Made by a program: the position numbers and the translations under genes. Shown here one piece after another: positions 11,431-24,879 of a stretch of 64,000 nt of DNA. How positions within the stretch are numbered: the first letter of the stretch is position 1; each line of letters starts with the position of its first letter. The DNA is from Gnetum montanum (Eukaryota; Streptophyta; Gnetopsida; Gnetales; Gnetaceae): positions 1,802,910 to 1,866,909 of the forward strand of contig MNCI01033474.1 in assembly GCA_015680685.1 (NCBI GenBank), in the 5' to 3' direction. Below the pieces are notes generated by a model. That model was not told where the DNA came from. It searched no databases and saw only the letters and a program-made list of their open reading frames with translations.

Positions 11431-14400
11431 ATAAGGATTCAAGGTAGTGTTCCAAGAGGAAACTATTGTAACCAATAACAAAACCAATGACCACAATGAA
11501 ATGAACAAAGTTGAAGCCAATAATACTACAAGCTTGAACAAGTCTTGGGAAAAACTACCATTTAGTTTTATGAGTGAAGGTAACAAAATGTACAAAATCA
11601 TACATGAAAAGCCTTATTAGTTTCCTAATCTATCAAAGATTAAGAAGAAATCATGTAGTTAATTTGGCCCTTCTTTATTTCCCTTGTACATATGTTATGA
11701 CCTATTTATTTAATTGCATTGTTTACAATTTTTATTTTAACAATTATGCTTCATTTTATAGTTTTACTTTGTAGTCTTATCTTTTACTATTATTTTAACT
11801 TGTAGCCTAAATCTAATATTTACATAGAAAACATAAAACATAAAAAATAATTAAAAATAACTATCCAAAGAGTAGCATTGAACTAAACTGAAAATACATC
11901 ATAAAGCCAAACATATCTAGATAGTTCATAACCTTAGCCATAGTTACATAGTGTAACAAAAAGAGATGATACTTGGTCTTTGAAATCATAAGTGTAGTAA
12001 CAAGTTGATAGCCATAACACCTAAGAATGACAACATATCATCATCAACAACAACAATAGATTAAACTAAATCATGGAAGGAGGAGGGGGAATGTTGTTAG
12101 AGCCATCACCATCATCACGAGAAGCCTGTGATTAAAAAAAAAAACAATGCAAAACACAAAACTATGAGAACATAAGATAACATCAAAACCAAAATAAAAC
12201 TAAAAATAACATTGAAATTAAGAATGTTAACAAATAATATCATGAACAATAAAGTAGCCAAGCTCATAGACATAACTAGGATCACACTTCAGCTAAAATT
12301 GAATCATCATGAATCAACTTTGACCAAATATGATATTTTGTTAGACACTTAACATGAAAAAATCAAGTTTGATATTTTGTTAGACAATTGACATGAAAAA
12401 TATAATTTAACATTTTGTAAAACATAGATAAAAATTTTGTCAAAAAGTTAACATGATAGGAATTTTATCAAATAGTTGACATGAAACTAAATTTACACCC
12501 AAATATGTAGCCATAACCAATAGTGCTAAAGCTTGAGGAGGTAAGAAATTCTAATAACACTATCTTAAGGACAGGGATAGTTAAAAATGATGGGAATGAG
12601 GGAGGAGTAGATCAAAAACATTATGATTACTTAATCTTTAGAGTATACACACTACCCTTGCATCCCCATAAAAATCCATAAGTGCCAAAACACTACCTTC
12701 CCATGTAGGAAATGTTTAAAATGTTGTTGTTTTAGAGATAAGGACCAAACACATTGACCATAAGACCAAATGAAATTTACAACATCCATCCTAGGTACCA
12801 AGCATTAAAAAAATATCAAGATTGATAGGGGAAAATCCCAAAACCTTACATTTAGGTAGGAAAATGTGGGAAATATTGGCCCTAAAGGATAGGCAAAAAA
12901 ATTTAGAAATTTAATTACTGGCCTTAAATGTGGTAAGTGCTGTCGATTTGGTGAAAATTATTAAAAATGCTACACATATAGGTGCAAAAAAAACCTTAAA
13001 TTCATAAAAAATTGGCCAAATAAACTTATTTTATACAAATTAACCTAGGGGAAAAAATCCAATCATGACCTAAAATCCTACTATGCTACATTCTTCAGTC
13101 CCAAAGGTCAAAAACGCTAACCCTAGGTAGGAAAAATCTCATCAATGCTATCAATGTAGCAATAGAAAAAGCAAACATTGCCCAAAATTATCAAAAACAT
13201 AAAAATACGACATGTGCTAGTAAGAAAAATAAAAAAATTCCAATGTTTCTCTAACACAAAGAGCCCAAGAGATTTAAAAAATTAGTTTTGCTCAAATACG
13301 TTGTGTTGATGAAGTTTTATAGTACTAACCTTTCCAAAATACACTATGGGAATAAAATAAAAAATGAAATATGTCAAATATGTTGTGTTTATGAAATTAA
13401 AAATGAAATTGAATTAAATATGCCATGGAAATGAAATTGATCTCATACATTGCCTTTTGGTTGGAAACTACGTTCCATAGCCTAAAACATTTCCATTTCA
13501 CTCTAGTACGTTGATAGGTTGATTCCAAAATTCTATATCTAACATACCAAGTGACAAAAAAATTGGGAAAATGAAATAGTTAGCTTATTTGATTTGAAAA
13601 TGGTATCAACTTAATCTACACTCCCCACATGCTACAAAAGATTATCAAATACACTATTAACCTAATGTATGAGACTCACACATTGCCCCAATATCTGAAA
13701 CACATTGATAATAGGTATTATTTGCTTAATTTGACTTATTTTGATATTAAAATATCATTATGCTATTCATCTATGATCTTTTCATTGAATTATTACATGT
13801 TTTAACCATATGATGGCTGAGACACAATATTAACACTATTTAGTATATTAAGTTTTCCTTTTTTTGACACTGTTTGACAATTACATCATGTAGATGCTAC
13901 TTAATATGCTTATGTTGACATGTAGGATTAATATATGAAGATATAAGAATAATTTGAATTTCCTTTGAACCTAAGTAGACCTTTTCGATGATGTTATTTT
14001 ACCAATTAACCTTGAACACCTAAATCTTAAGTCTGGAAGCCTTTTTTATTGTACAACCTCAATTAAGAAAATTAAGTTCTTTGCTTAAACCTTAGCTTTC
14101 CCACTACATCACCAAATTCCTACAAGGAAACATAAAAGCCTACATGTGGTTCTTATTACATCTAACATTGACATGTTTACTTTTAGTATTATTGGCCTAT
14201 GTTTGCAAACCTAAGAGAATACGAAACATTGATGGACCTTGTAGCGTATGACAAGTGAGTGTGCATGATATTATCTCTTTTTGGTTTTAGAACACTACAA
14301 AATTTACATAAAATATATAAAAAAAACATATAAAACTCTCAAGTTCTACCAGTTGTATCTCAGAGTAGTGATTGTTTGCATATTATCTCAAGTTTTCTCT

Positions 14401-15251
14401 TGTAATCATGTTTCTTTGATATGTTTTCTTTTTCTCTCCATGTTATGTTTGTAGGATGAGCTTGGAGTAATCATAGAGGTATGAATCATCATATTATTGA
14501 GTTATCATGTGATCTCAATATATGATATTTGACTAGCTTGTTCAAACATCCCAACAATGCTTGACTTATATCATTCATACTATCCTTTCATAGCCATAAC
14601 CATATAATCATTTTAGCCTTCATTACCTTCCTAACATTAAAAACCTATATTTGATATTCATGCATCATGGCCATGTGACATCTTCTACAACTTCATCAAT
14701 CAAGTTTATTGAACTCTCAAAATATTTAAATGAGCAAGATAACAAAAAAAATGGCCTTGGCATTAAAACCTAAATAAGTTTTTACTCCTAATTAAAAAGG
14801 AAGAATTTTAAGAAAGAAAAAAGGTTAAGGTATCCTAAAACAAAGTAATAAATGTATGAAAAAAATATCCAAGTGGTTAACATAGCCAATATCAAAGCAT
14901 TAGTTTCTTTGAATTCTTGCATCAGTAACCAATAGTTCAAGCATGAAGTGCAAAGACCTCATCAACAAAAGAGTTCATTAGTATGCCATAACCATGAAGT
15001 TAAAACATTTGAAATTATTCATTAGCCTATTTAACTACTTTCAAATGTCCAATATATGAATTTCCTTATTCCAAGTTATCATCCTTTTATGTTAATCTTA
15101 CTTCACGATTATGAATACTCCTTGCCATGGTTTGACAACTATAGAATCAAGTGTTGAGAGAGAAGCATTGGTGATGAACCCATGGTAGTGTTTCACATTC
15201 TTTGTTGATATCTTTAGGATGAATCCTTACACATCAATAAATAGGAGCTAA
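11431..15251 (+). other. Element E 3' internal region, no gene recognised
   Basis: About 3.8 kb, AT-rich, with stops in all frames. At about 12,327-12,490 there are roughly four degenerate copies of a ~40-bp unit (core ttttgttagacacttaacatgaaa). No RT, RNase H or integrase motif was found on either strand. Confidence 0.5.
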
Positions 15252-16222
15252 TGAAACACCTTAAAGAAAATTTCAATTATGAATTAGAAAGCCTTGTAAC
15301 CAAATTTTTGACATGAAATTCTAGTTGGATTTAAGAGCAAAAATAAATGCCTTGAATTCCCTTCAAAAAATTTATCTTGTAGCCCTAGTTTACAAAAATA
15401 TAGAGGCATTATTATTTGTAAAGTGTAATTTATGATATGAGACATAAAAAATGACATGAATTATGCTAAAGTAGTGTAAATAATACTCAAACTATCAAAA
15501 CATTGGCATTCCTAGTGCATTTCCTCAAAAATGTCATAGTGAAAAACATTGTAGTTTTGGGCTAATCAAAATGTCAAAAATGCTATGTAGAATGCCTGGA
15601 AAATTTTTTAAGTCAACATAATAATAACAAATTTTGACCTTTTAAATGAGAACTACCATCATTTTAAGGACTTTTGAATCATTTGAAACTTCTCCATACT
15701 AGAGACTTCTAGAGTAGAGTAAAGATCTAAAATTCTATAGTCTTCTCCCATAGTTTTGATCATTAGAAGCACCAAGAACTTGTTGCAATTGATATTCAAG
15801 AGCAAATCAATCAAGCTAGAAAAGTGTAGGATAGCAACATCACACACACTACATACTTGTGCATGAGATCCAAAATGATAGTTTCAGAAAGATCTCTGAA
15901 TATCATGTATACTTAGGTATCTATCTATACCTTTATAATCCTATATTTCATTATATTTTATAGTATTTAAAACAAAATTTTTAGTTTTTATTGGTCACAT
16001 ATTTTCTCTTTTCTCTTGAATCTCACAAATCCAATGTTGGATCTATTATTTACTCACGTTCTTGATCATGTTCCCTTATCTCATTCAGTAATAGATTCTC
16101 AAGTTCTTAGGTAATCAACAAGACCATATAAGGCACCTTATATAGTCTTTGAGGCTCATGGATATTGAGGTAAAATTTTTTTATATAGATCAATTCAATT
16201 TCTAACTCAATTTTTTTTGTCA
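15252..16222 (+). repeat. Right LTR of element E
   Basis: Partner of the LTR at 6,533-7,495: starts TGAAACAC, ends TGTCA, colinear throughout. After it the sequence resumes the element D 3' non-coding region: gaggactcatttgcataacta resembles gaaggacccacttgcataaat at about 25,985 in element J. Confidence 0.82.
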
Positions 16223-17131
16223 CTACACTCACTACTATGTAGCATGATCAGCTTGTTGAATTATGTTTGAGCATAGTGTAAGATCATGATTATAATGGTT
16301 ATGTAAGTAGGATTCCTAACCAAGATCAACATTAAATTTCAAAACTACCTAAGGATACCTTGTGAAATGATTTTTTAAGGATATTTAAGGCATCAACCTA
16401 CATTGGGGAGGACTCATTTGCATAACTATTAGACAGCCAACTTACAATCCATCATCATATGTCTAGGATCATTCAATTGCAATCCTAATGATATGAATTA
16501 TCCAAATTTTCTTATCTTCAAAACAATTTTTGGCATAGAAACATGACATTTCTAAATCTAATTATGAACATTTTGTGTGTCCAAAACCTCAAGTTTATTA
16601 TTTACATCTTTAACAATTTTTATGACTTTGGTTTGATTCTTAATGTTTTTTAGAATTTATAAAATCCCTTAGTTTCAAAGTGAAAAATTATGGTTAATAT
16701 CTACATCAATGCATCTCTATCAATATTTTTTAATACATTGATTCATTCTCATTGATGTAGTGTAAATATAGTATATATACACATGATACATAGCCAGTTT
16801 TTACATTTTCTTCCAAACACAAGAGAATTTTTATAGTTTTTAGAGCCTAGAAGCTTCAAAGAGCCATTAGTTCAACTTGCAATATCATATTTCACCCATT
16901 TTATAATTTGGGAGCTTCCAAAGGCAAGCTCTTTGTCATGGGAGCTTCAGGAAATAGTTTTTTAATGAAATTTCTAATATTGCATAGTTAGTTAAGCAAA
17001 CTAAGTGATTAAAATAAGAATAAAAATCAAATAAATTAACATATTTAACTGCCTTAGTACCTTAATTTTTGCGATATATCGAGAGATTTAATGCTTATTT
17101 TCTTGAAATTAACACTAATAATAAGTGATCA
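16223..17131 (+). other. 3' non-coding region of gypsy element D (right part)
   Basis: No gene. Continues the sequence interrupted at 6,533, judged by similarity to 25,800-26,050. I do not see the LTR expected at the end of element D; the next recognisable feature is an unrelated LTR at 17,132. Confidence 0.5.
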
Positions 17132-18147
17132 TGATGAGCTAGCCAAAATTTTGGGGCTAGATTATTTTCATTGTAGAAATGTCACCTTGTTTGTGACTAG
17201 CTTGCAAGTTGTATCTATGGAGGGATGGTCCAAATTTAAAAAAGTCATCAAGATAAAAAATAATTAGGATCAAATCCAATCAATTTCCACACTTAAGACT
17301 ATCACTCATAAGTAAAATCACAAATCATCATCCTATTAATATTAACTTTAAGAGTGAAAATTAATGATTAAACTAAATTGAAATCATAAAGTACAAACGT
17401 AAATTGTTAATATTACAAGAAGGATGCTACCCAATGTATGACTCTACCTTGCTACTTCCATGATGCATTAACCTCGATATTCCACCAGTGGACTCTAATG
17501 GTTTGTAGTTATTACAAGGTTCAATGGATCTTCACTTTAGAATTATTTACAAAAATTTAAAAATTTTATTTTAGTTTGACATGGTTTTTTGAGTATTGAC
17601 ACCCTTATTGTGTGTTAAGCTCTTTCATTTATATTTGAAGAGGTTACATCATAATTAGGAAAAAATGTCATAAATTTAAAAATTTTGACATTCATTGAGA
17701 AAATTGATGAGGATTGATATAATGTTACAATGATATCAAAAAGTATCACACTAGCAATATTCTTCTATAGTTGATTTATATTGCACTTGTGGTATGGATC
17801 AATATCCCTATTCCATGGTGAGGTGCATTCTACTTTTATTAGATGATATTGATCTTTATCACAATCACGATAGAAATCAATATGATTTAGGTGAAATCAA
17901 ATTGATTTGAATGATGTGGATCAATAAAATTCTCTTTAGAATATATCAAGATTCTTGGTCTCCATCGATATCCCCATTGATATTTATCAATCTTGTCACA
18001 TCTTGCTAAAACACAAGCTAAACGAAATAATTAGTCCTTATCATTGTGCATCAATGTAATCGATGCACTTCAATATGATAAAATATTTTAAAAAGTAAAA
18101 GTAAGACAAGTTTATATTATAAAAATGGGGCATTTTGGGGTTTAACA
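17132..18147. repeat. LTR of family F, copy 1
   Basis: Colinear with 51,245-52,128: both start TGATGAG[C/T]TAGCCAAAATT and end TTTAACA, with shared blocks throughout (gctagattattttcattgtagaaatgtca; cacttaagactatcactcata). The 51-kb copy serves as the 5' LTR of gypsy element G on the minus strand. Here no gag or pol is adjacent, so this may be a solo LTR. No target duplication is recognisable. Confidence 0.8.
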
Positions 18148-21100
18148 TAGCCCCTATGAGCCTTTGGGCTAGTGCTTGGCCAATAAAGACATCAAAAGAA
18201 AAGAAAAGAGAGATATATATCAACCTAAGCATGTCTATAATATCATCAAAGATCCTAACCTATACAACATCATGGCCAAACTTTATTTAGCTAGAAACTA
18301 AATAAATATAACTTCATAAACTTTTTCTTTTTATAATAATAACAATAAAATTACCAATGAGCTTTGAACATTATGCATTCATTATTAAATCTCTACTAAA
18401 AGAAAGAAAATGGAATAACACTATGTCATAAATGAGAAAATAATTCATATTCTTTATCAAATTTAAAATCATAAACTACTTGTCCTTAATCCAAGTCTTA
18501 AAAATAGAAATTAATTACATAATAATGGTAAATAGAATCTGTCCATACCAACCAACAATGTCTCAATGATCATAAATAACACAACAAAAATAATATGAAC
18601 TTCATACGAGGATTTGGCCTTTGATCCTCCCTCTACCTCCACGTCCTTCTCAAAGTGGTAGGATTTCAACTCCTTCATCATCATCTTTGATTTAAGGATG
18701 CACATTCCTCCCAGTGTCTACTACCCTCATATTCATGGTAGTGAGAGTGAAGATAACCTTCTCTAGCATAGTCAAAATCTTCCTTTGAGTATACTTGACC
18801 TCCTATAGCTAGGCTCACACCTCCTCTATGAATTCTTGACCTTCACTAGCGTCTAGTGCTAATGAGGAGTCTAGGTCATTAGATAATTGATGAAGGGACC
18901 AACCTTAGTGTAAGTTTTCAGGGATTGAGCAAAGGTGTCATTCTTTATCATTGTAAGATGCACCTTTGTATTCGTTTGAGGCTCTATGATACCTGAGTTC
19001 CTTAGAATGGCTAAAATAAGAAAAGAAAAGTAATGTTTAAGCACATCATCATTTTAATTTTACACCATGTACCTAATTAGTAGGTAGGAAAAATTTTCTT
19101 CCTCTTTAAACTTTTGAGCCTTCATCACCCAAAGAGCCAGGATTAAGACATATGTGATGTATGTGGATGGCAAGATGTTCATGATAATAATTCTTGCCAT
19201 CACATGATGCTTTAGCCATAGGCTTATGATTTATAATCCTTAATTTTGTAGCCTACTAGAGTCTAATTATTTGATGAACTAATGGAAATGATTATGTTTG
19301 TCTTCTGTGCTATCATTTTGTCTAAAAGTATCCACGCCTAAGCTGGAAGACTGAACCACAATGAAGTCATGTTATGATAATCTTTACCCTAGTTTTTCTT
19401 AGGGAGAAAACTAGGTAGCATTCTGGATGATCCAACTTGGTTAGATGCTACTTTAGGTTCCTATAAAACTCTAGGACTTCCTCCTGGTAGAACTAGTTAA
19501 TGGGAGGTTAGATGAATGCTCAACACCCCATTATTTCTAGTTGTTTGTTTACAACCATGTTAGTATTGTCAAACCATTTAGTGTAGTCCACCTCCTGATG
19601 CTAGTGGGCAATGTTCAATCTTTCATTTCTAGGGGACTAAAAAATGATAAAAATTTTGAACATGTAAAAATTATCAACAATTTCTTTATTAAAACCCATT
19701 CTTAACTTGTCTTGCTACTTCGTAGTGGGTGACTTGGCCATTTATACTTCTACTAGTGCATAAAAAGTATTGAAAAAGAAAAAATTATCAATTTTTAATC
19801 CTAGACCATGAGAGAAATCCAAATTGTCAAGATATTCTTACCAAGTGTAAGGAGGATGATGCTTTACCTAATGTGAACCTCTGCTACCTAGCCGTGGTTC
19901 CTTAAGAATTAGACAAGTAGCACTATCATAGAAGTGCCTAGAGAAATGGCTGGAGAAGTGGAAGCCTTAATCACCAAGATACATAAAGGAAGAAGAGGGT
20001 TTTATAGGGATAAATTCTATCCTTGTAGGTGGTGGATTTTTATAATAGGGCCACCACCTTACTTTTTACATTTTTTTTTGTTTTATCATATCGATATCTA
20101 TTGAAGAATTGATATTTTTTGATATGGATTGGATCAAAGCATATCACAAAAATGACATAAATTAATATATTCAACATCATGTTTATAAGATATTGAAGTT
20201 CATCAGTGCTAGACTATTCAAACATGTAAATTTTAGGAAAAAATTTTATTTATTGATTCTCATCGATTATCTCTATATGAATCAATATGATTGTATATGA
20301 ACATAGGGATTTTTATAGTAGCTATGTTGTTTAAATGTAAAATTCTTGGGAAAATTTTATTTTCATTGATTCACATTGATCAAATCAATATGGATTGATA
20401 TTAGTGAAAATTTACATATTCATTTGAATCAATAAGATCAATACATTTATTGATAACCTGAATGCAAATTCTACCAAGATTGATTTAAATTGTACCAATT
20501 TAGATTATTCAGTTTAATTTATCATAATACATTGATCTCATGATGTCTATTGATATGATTGGACTTTGAAAAGTATAGTTCTCTTGTAATGCATCTATGG
20601 ACATCGATCTCACGATTTCCCTTGATAAATAATCTTATTAATTGAGTCTCATCACTTCCTTTGATATAAATCAATAGTAAGGAAATAAATTTATTTAGCT
20701 AATATATTTATTTAAAAAATCACTTCCTTTTTTCACTTGTAATTGAATCTTATTATCATGGTAGGAATTCACATATTATTAGGGTAGGATTATTTATGCT
20801 AAACTTCTCCTCACAAGGTCCACTTCATTTGTTAGAAGAATGACTTAAATCTCAAGGTTTCTACCTTTCCTAAGTTTCAAGGATCTAAGATACATTTCTT
20901 TCAACAAACTCATTCCCTAACTTGCTCTTGGATCAACTTTCATGTTGGTTATAGCATACTATCCTATCCAATTTTAATTTGTGTATCCCCCCTAATTAAT
21001 ATAGGGTATGTCAATAGCGAAGGTTAATTAATTGAATTATTATTAATGGTAACTATATTACAGGAATGTCAAGAGAATAGACCAAAATGGAAAATTATAT

Positions 21101-21222
21101 GGATTTTTATATATTCTTCCCTATGTATGATGCACCGATAAGCTTTGATATTCCAATTGTTAGTATCCATAATGCCTTGCCATAGTAGGGATCTCAACCA
21201 CTAACTCCTATGGAAGGCATAT
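18148..21222. other. AT-rich repeat DNA, no gene recognised
   Basis: No intact gene. About 18,750-20,030 is somewhat richer in coding-like codons on the minus strand and may be a decayed element open reading frame, but no family motif can be defended. 20,060-20,700 is full of gatatgg/atcaatat-type words that also occur in the family F LTR. It ends at the n at 21,223. Confidence 0.4.
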
Positions 21223-21223
21223 N

Positions 21224-21963
21224 AATAGAGTAGCCAAACCCTTGCAGTTTTATTTTGTAGTCTTAGAGAATAGTCAGCAAGTGCTTTCAATGTGGATCTA
21301 AGTTAGTTGTACAACATCTTATTTAAGTTGCAATGTACTTGGACACATTCCATGAACAATAATAAGATCAAGATTAATTCTTATTCACTGTAGCACTTTA
21401 ACTAGATTAAATTTACTTTCTATGCAATTTTACTTTACATGTACTTAGTTAATATTTGAGTTTCATGTACTTAGTTAATATTTGCATTTACATGCACATT
21501 AATCAATTGGTGGAATAAGCGCAACCATTTTCGATCGTAAACATGTATTTGCTTGGTAATCCTAGCAGCATTATTTCTTGGTTTGCCTAGTAGCATAACA
21601 CTTGGTAATCCCAGTAGTGGATACATGGGTTCAAGGCATGTATGGCAAGCTAGGAACAAACACTCATCACTCGTAGGCTAGTTTAGACTTTATCTTCTTA
21701 TTGTTGATTAGATTAAATAATTAATTTCTTTATTATAATTAGGAGTAGCATAAAGCTACAACAACATCAACCATCATATGCATCACTTTGGACTAAACCA
21801 TAAATGACAAAGCCATCACTAGTCCAAGTGGGAAGATAGTGAACTACGATCAATACTTAATGATCTAGATGCCAAACTAGTCCCATCCATGGAATTTGAT
21901 TGGGTTACATGTGAATGCTCATAATTCATATGGTTGGATGTAGCAGGTACCCATTGCTCATCA
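21224..21963 (+). repeat. 5' LTR of element J (5'-truncated)
   Basis: Homologous to 35,658-36,270, beginning aatagagtagcc right after the n at 21,223 and ending ATTGCTCATCA. It lacks the TATA-bearing upstream third present at 26,996. It contains an imperfect tandem of catgtacttagttaatattt (21,438-21,486) also present in the other copy. It carries an extra ~100-bp stretch (about 21,570-21,680) absent from the 36-kb copy. Confidence 0.8.
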
Positions 21964-21964
21964 T

Positions 21965-21982
21965 TGGCACCATTTCCAAGTA
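21965..21982 (+). other. Primer-binding site of element J, decayed
   Basis: Reads TGGCACCATTTCCAAGTA one base after the LTR end, as in the copy at 1,850-1,867. Differences from the tRNA-Asp complement are mostly G-to-A or C-to-T. Confidence 0.65.
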
Positions 21983-22088
21983 TGGTGCTAGTAATATAGA
22001 TTAGTTATATTATACACAATCATTGTAAAGGCATTAATGATTTTTCTTTTAAAAAATTTTAAAATTTAAAGTCATACATGATAAAACC

Positions 22089-24870
22089 ATGTCTTCTTCA
22101 CATAGGACCCATAACACATTGTATCATGAAAACACTCATAGCACAAATGATAGGTTCTATACTAAAGAGAATTGGAGTGAACAACCTCAAGTAGGGATTT
22201 CATATGCTCATTTCCATTCTTACTATGCAAGGACTACATTCAACTAGTACAAACAATCCTAGAGGAGATGAAGAAAGTCCTAGAACATGGAGGGCCTCAA
22301 GGCCTAAGACCTCCTCTAAATCTAAAGGGGCCATGGGGGGTAATATAGGAGCCATGGTAATTCTCCTAGTTCCTCATCTTCCTCTCCCTCTTCAATGTCT
22401 AGTTTTGATGAAGATGAACATAGGTATACAGATAAAGCTCTATTAAGGGATCTAGATGCAAATAGAAATCGAACCCAAGGGTAAAATCAAAAACATCAAA
22501 ATGAGCATAAGCAAGACCATTGCTACTAGACAAATAAAAATGACAATTATCATGATGACATGTATAATGAAAATGAACCTTTGTTGGCTACTAGGGACCT
22601 AACACAGATTAGGGAGGTAGTTCAAATACCCCAAGGTCATTAAAGGGATAGCCACATCAAATAGCTTGATATGGATAATATTCCTAAATTTAGGGGAGGT
22701 TATAATTCTGATCCACAACATCATTTACAAGCCTTCCATGATGCCTGTACCTTGCAAAACATCAAACATAAGTGGCAAAAGCTTAAGCTCTTTCCTAGGA
22801 TGCTAATAGATGAAGCTGAAGGTTGGTATAGATCATTGGAACTAGATTTAATCCACCAGTGGTCTACAATGCTTGAGATTTTTAACAAAAAATACCAAAC
22901 CTATGAGAGAGTGTTCAATATGAGAAAAAAAATTTAAGGATGAAGCAAGGAAATCATGAATCCTTTGATGTAGCCTTGGACATATACTATTCTCTACTTC
23001 ATAGATGTCCAGGTCATGGGTTTTCTCAAAAAGAGTAACTTTTCCACATCATAGAAGGGCTTCATAATCAAATGAGGGGATTTATGCCCAAGGTCAATGA
23101 TACGAACTAAAAGCCCATCAAATACAAAGGCTAATTGAGCAAGTGGAAAAAGAATAAGGAGAGTTATGTAAATGAGAGAAAGTAGAGGAATACAACTAGG
23201 ACCTAGCTCTTCAAAAGAAGAGGGTCCATATCTATGATGAGGAAAAGGAGGCTACTCTCGATGAGATGATTTCACAACAACCTTACCAATACAAAAGTCT
23301 ATCAATGAGCTTGAAGCAAGCCTATATAAGATGTGGAGTTGATGAATCACAAATTTACAAGTAAAAATCATAGAGGAGAGGATAATACAAAAAGAATCAA
23401 GTGATCAAAACAAGAAGAGGAAAAAGAACCAAGAAACAAGTAGGAACACTTATTGGCAAAAAGGAAAAATGGTTATAGGTGAAGAGGCTATAGACTCAAA
23501 CACAGAACATTATGATGGATGTGAATTCTACCTATATGACCATCCAAAGGGTTATTTCCCAATCATGTTACATCTAAATAAGTACTAGGCTTTTGCTTTG
23601 AATCCTAAGTTTGTACAAAAGTGAATACCTAGGAAATTACCTTACAAGGTAATTATAGACAATCCTACAAGCAATTGTACTATCCTAGTGGGACTTCTTA
23701 TCAGCCTTAAAACTACTATCAACTGTAATGGAAAAATCCATAGTCATGGAGGAGGCCATCATCAAACCAACACCATCCTTATTGTCAGCTAGACCTATAC
23801 AAATATTATGTTCAACATATTTCCCCAACTGGTTCTACTTCCTCTACCTCAAATCACTATTACTAGTCTCTTGACTATCATCAACTTGCAACATCTTCTA
23901 TGGGATCACCATCTCACGCCTCTCACCCTACATCGTATCCTCAATATTCTCATACTTCCCTTCATCACATGCCATCACCAACAACACAAGAAGGTTTGGC
24001 ACCACAACATCAATGAAGAATGTCACTTGTGTGATGAACATACATGGAAATGATAATGCTAGTAGATCTCAACCACAACCTTAGAAATGTCCTTTCTTTA
24101 GGGTAGTTTCTTCACATAAGCACAAAACTCATAGACCTACTAGCACATCAAAACCAACACAATGCCAATCTGGTGCAACATCCTTCCTCTCTAGAACAAT
24201 CTCTCCTAATCATATGTAAAACACAACAACCATCACCACTCCAATACAAGACATAAAAGATAACCTATCACTGTGGAGGGACAATAATCTCCATGCATCA
24301 CCAATAATAATAAAGAATGCAGTTGTGGGTTTGAAGTTCAAAATATCAACACAACCCCTATACCAATCCACAACAAAGTTAAGGAACAAGTATGTGAGTG
24401 AAAACAAGTCTACGCAGTAGCCACTAAACTAGAGGACATCCAGTGGCTTGAAAATGAAAGTACAAAATTATTTTAAAAGATGCATAGAACCCACTAATCC
24501 ACTTATTAGTTCTAGACTTAAGAAAATGAACCAAACAGAGAACTTAGACACAAATATCTTACACTTTGATTATACACTAGAAGAGGATGTTTAACATGGA
24601 TGCCCTAGAATTAAAATAGAAAATCAAGAAGAAGAAGCAAACACATTTGGACCTCATAAAAATGAAATACCATCAAGTTCAGTTGATGATACATCTCCAA
24701 ATGATCCAAATGAGATTATCACCAATTTTCAATCTGCTACCATGTGAATAATTAAATCAACAATGGTGATAGATGGGAAACTAGTGGTGTATAACCAAAG
24801 AATTGTGGGGTCCATTTTCCAAATGTGTGGTCATAAGTTTAGTAGTGGGGGAGATGCTCCATCCTAATTC
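22089..24870 (+). pseudogene. gag remnant of element J
   Basis: Likely start ATG at 22,089, about 110 bases after the primer site, with a Ser/His/Asn-rich N-terminus of about 50 codons before the first stop. The capsid core is best kept at 22,671-22,937: NIPKFRGG, a H-H-L-Q-A-F-H-D-A-C-T helix, KLKLFPRML and EAEGWYRSLE. At about 23,505-23,580 a segment reading C-E-F-Y-L-Y-D-H-P-K-G is the nucleocapsid region, with the knuckle His kept and cysteines lost. Then Gln/Pro/His-rich coding-like sequence follows, ending near 24,870 in a Ser-Gly-Gly-Asp run. Multiple frameshifts and stops. It is the same gag family as those at 1-1,400 and 33,240-34,440. Confidence 0.82.
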
Positions 24871-24879
24871 AAGAACTAA

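Larger units (their letters stand above)
6533..16222 (+). mobile_element. LTR retrotransposon E, gag-protease only, nested in D
   Basis: A 9.7-kb element bounded by two direct repeats of 963 and 971 bp, both starting TGAA and ending TCA. It contains gag and retropepsin of a Ty3/gypsy element, and the protease resembles the Tat/Ogre lineage. I see no reverse transcriptase or integrase in the 3.8 kb between protease and the right LTR, so it is non-autonomous or has lost pol. The sequence flanking it on both sides belongs to the 3' non-coding region of element D, which shows that E landed there later. The LTRs differ at very roughly one base in five by eye, so the insertion is old, and I cannot recognise a target duplication. 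Confidence 0.8.
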
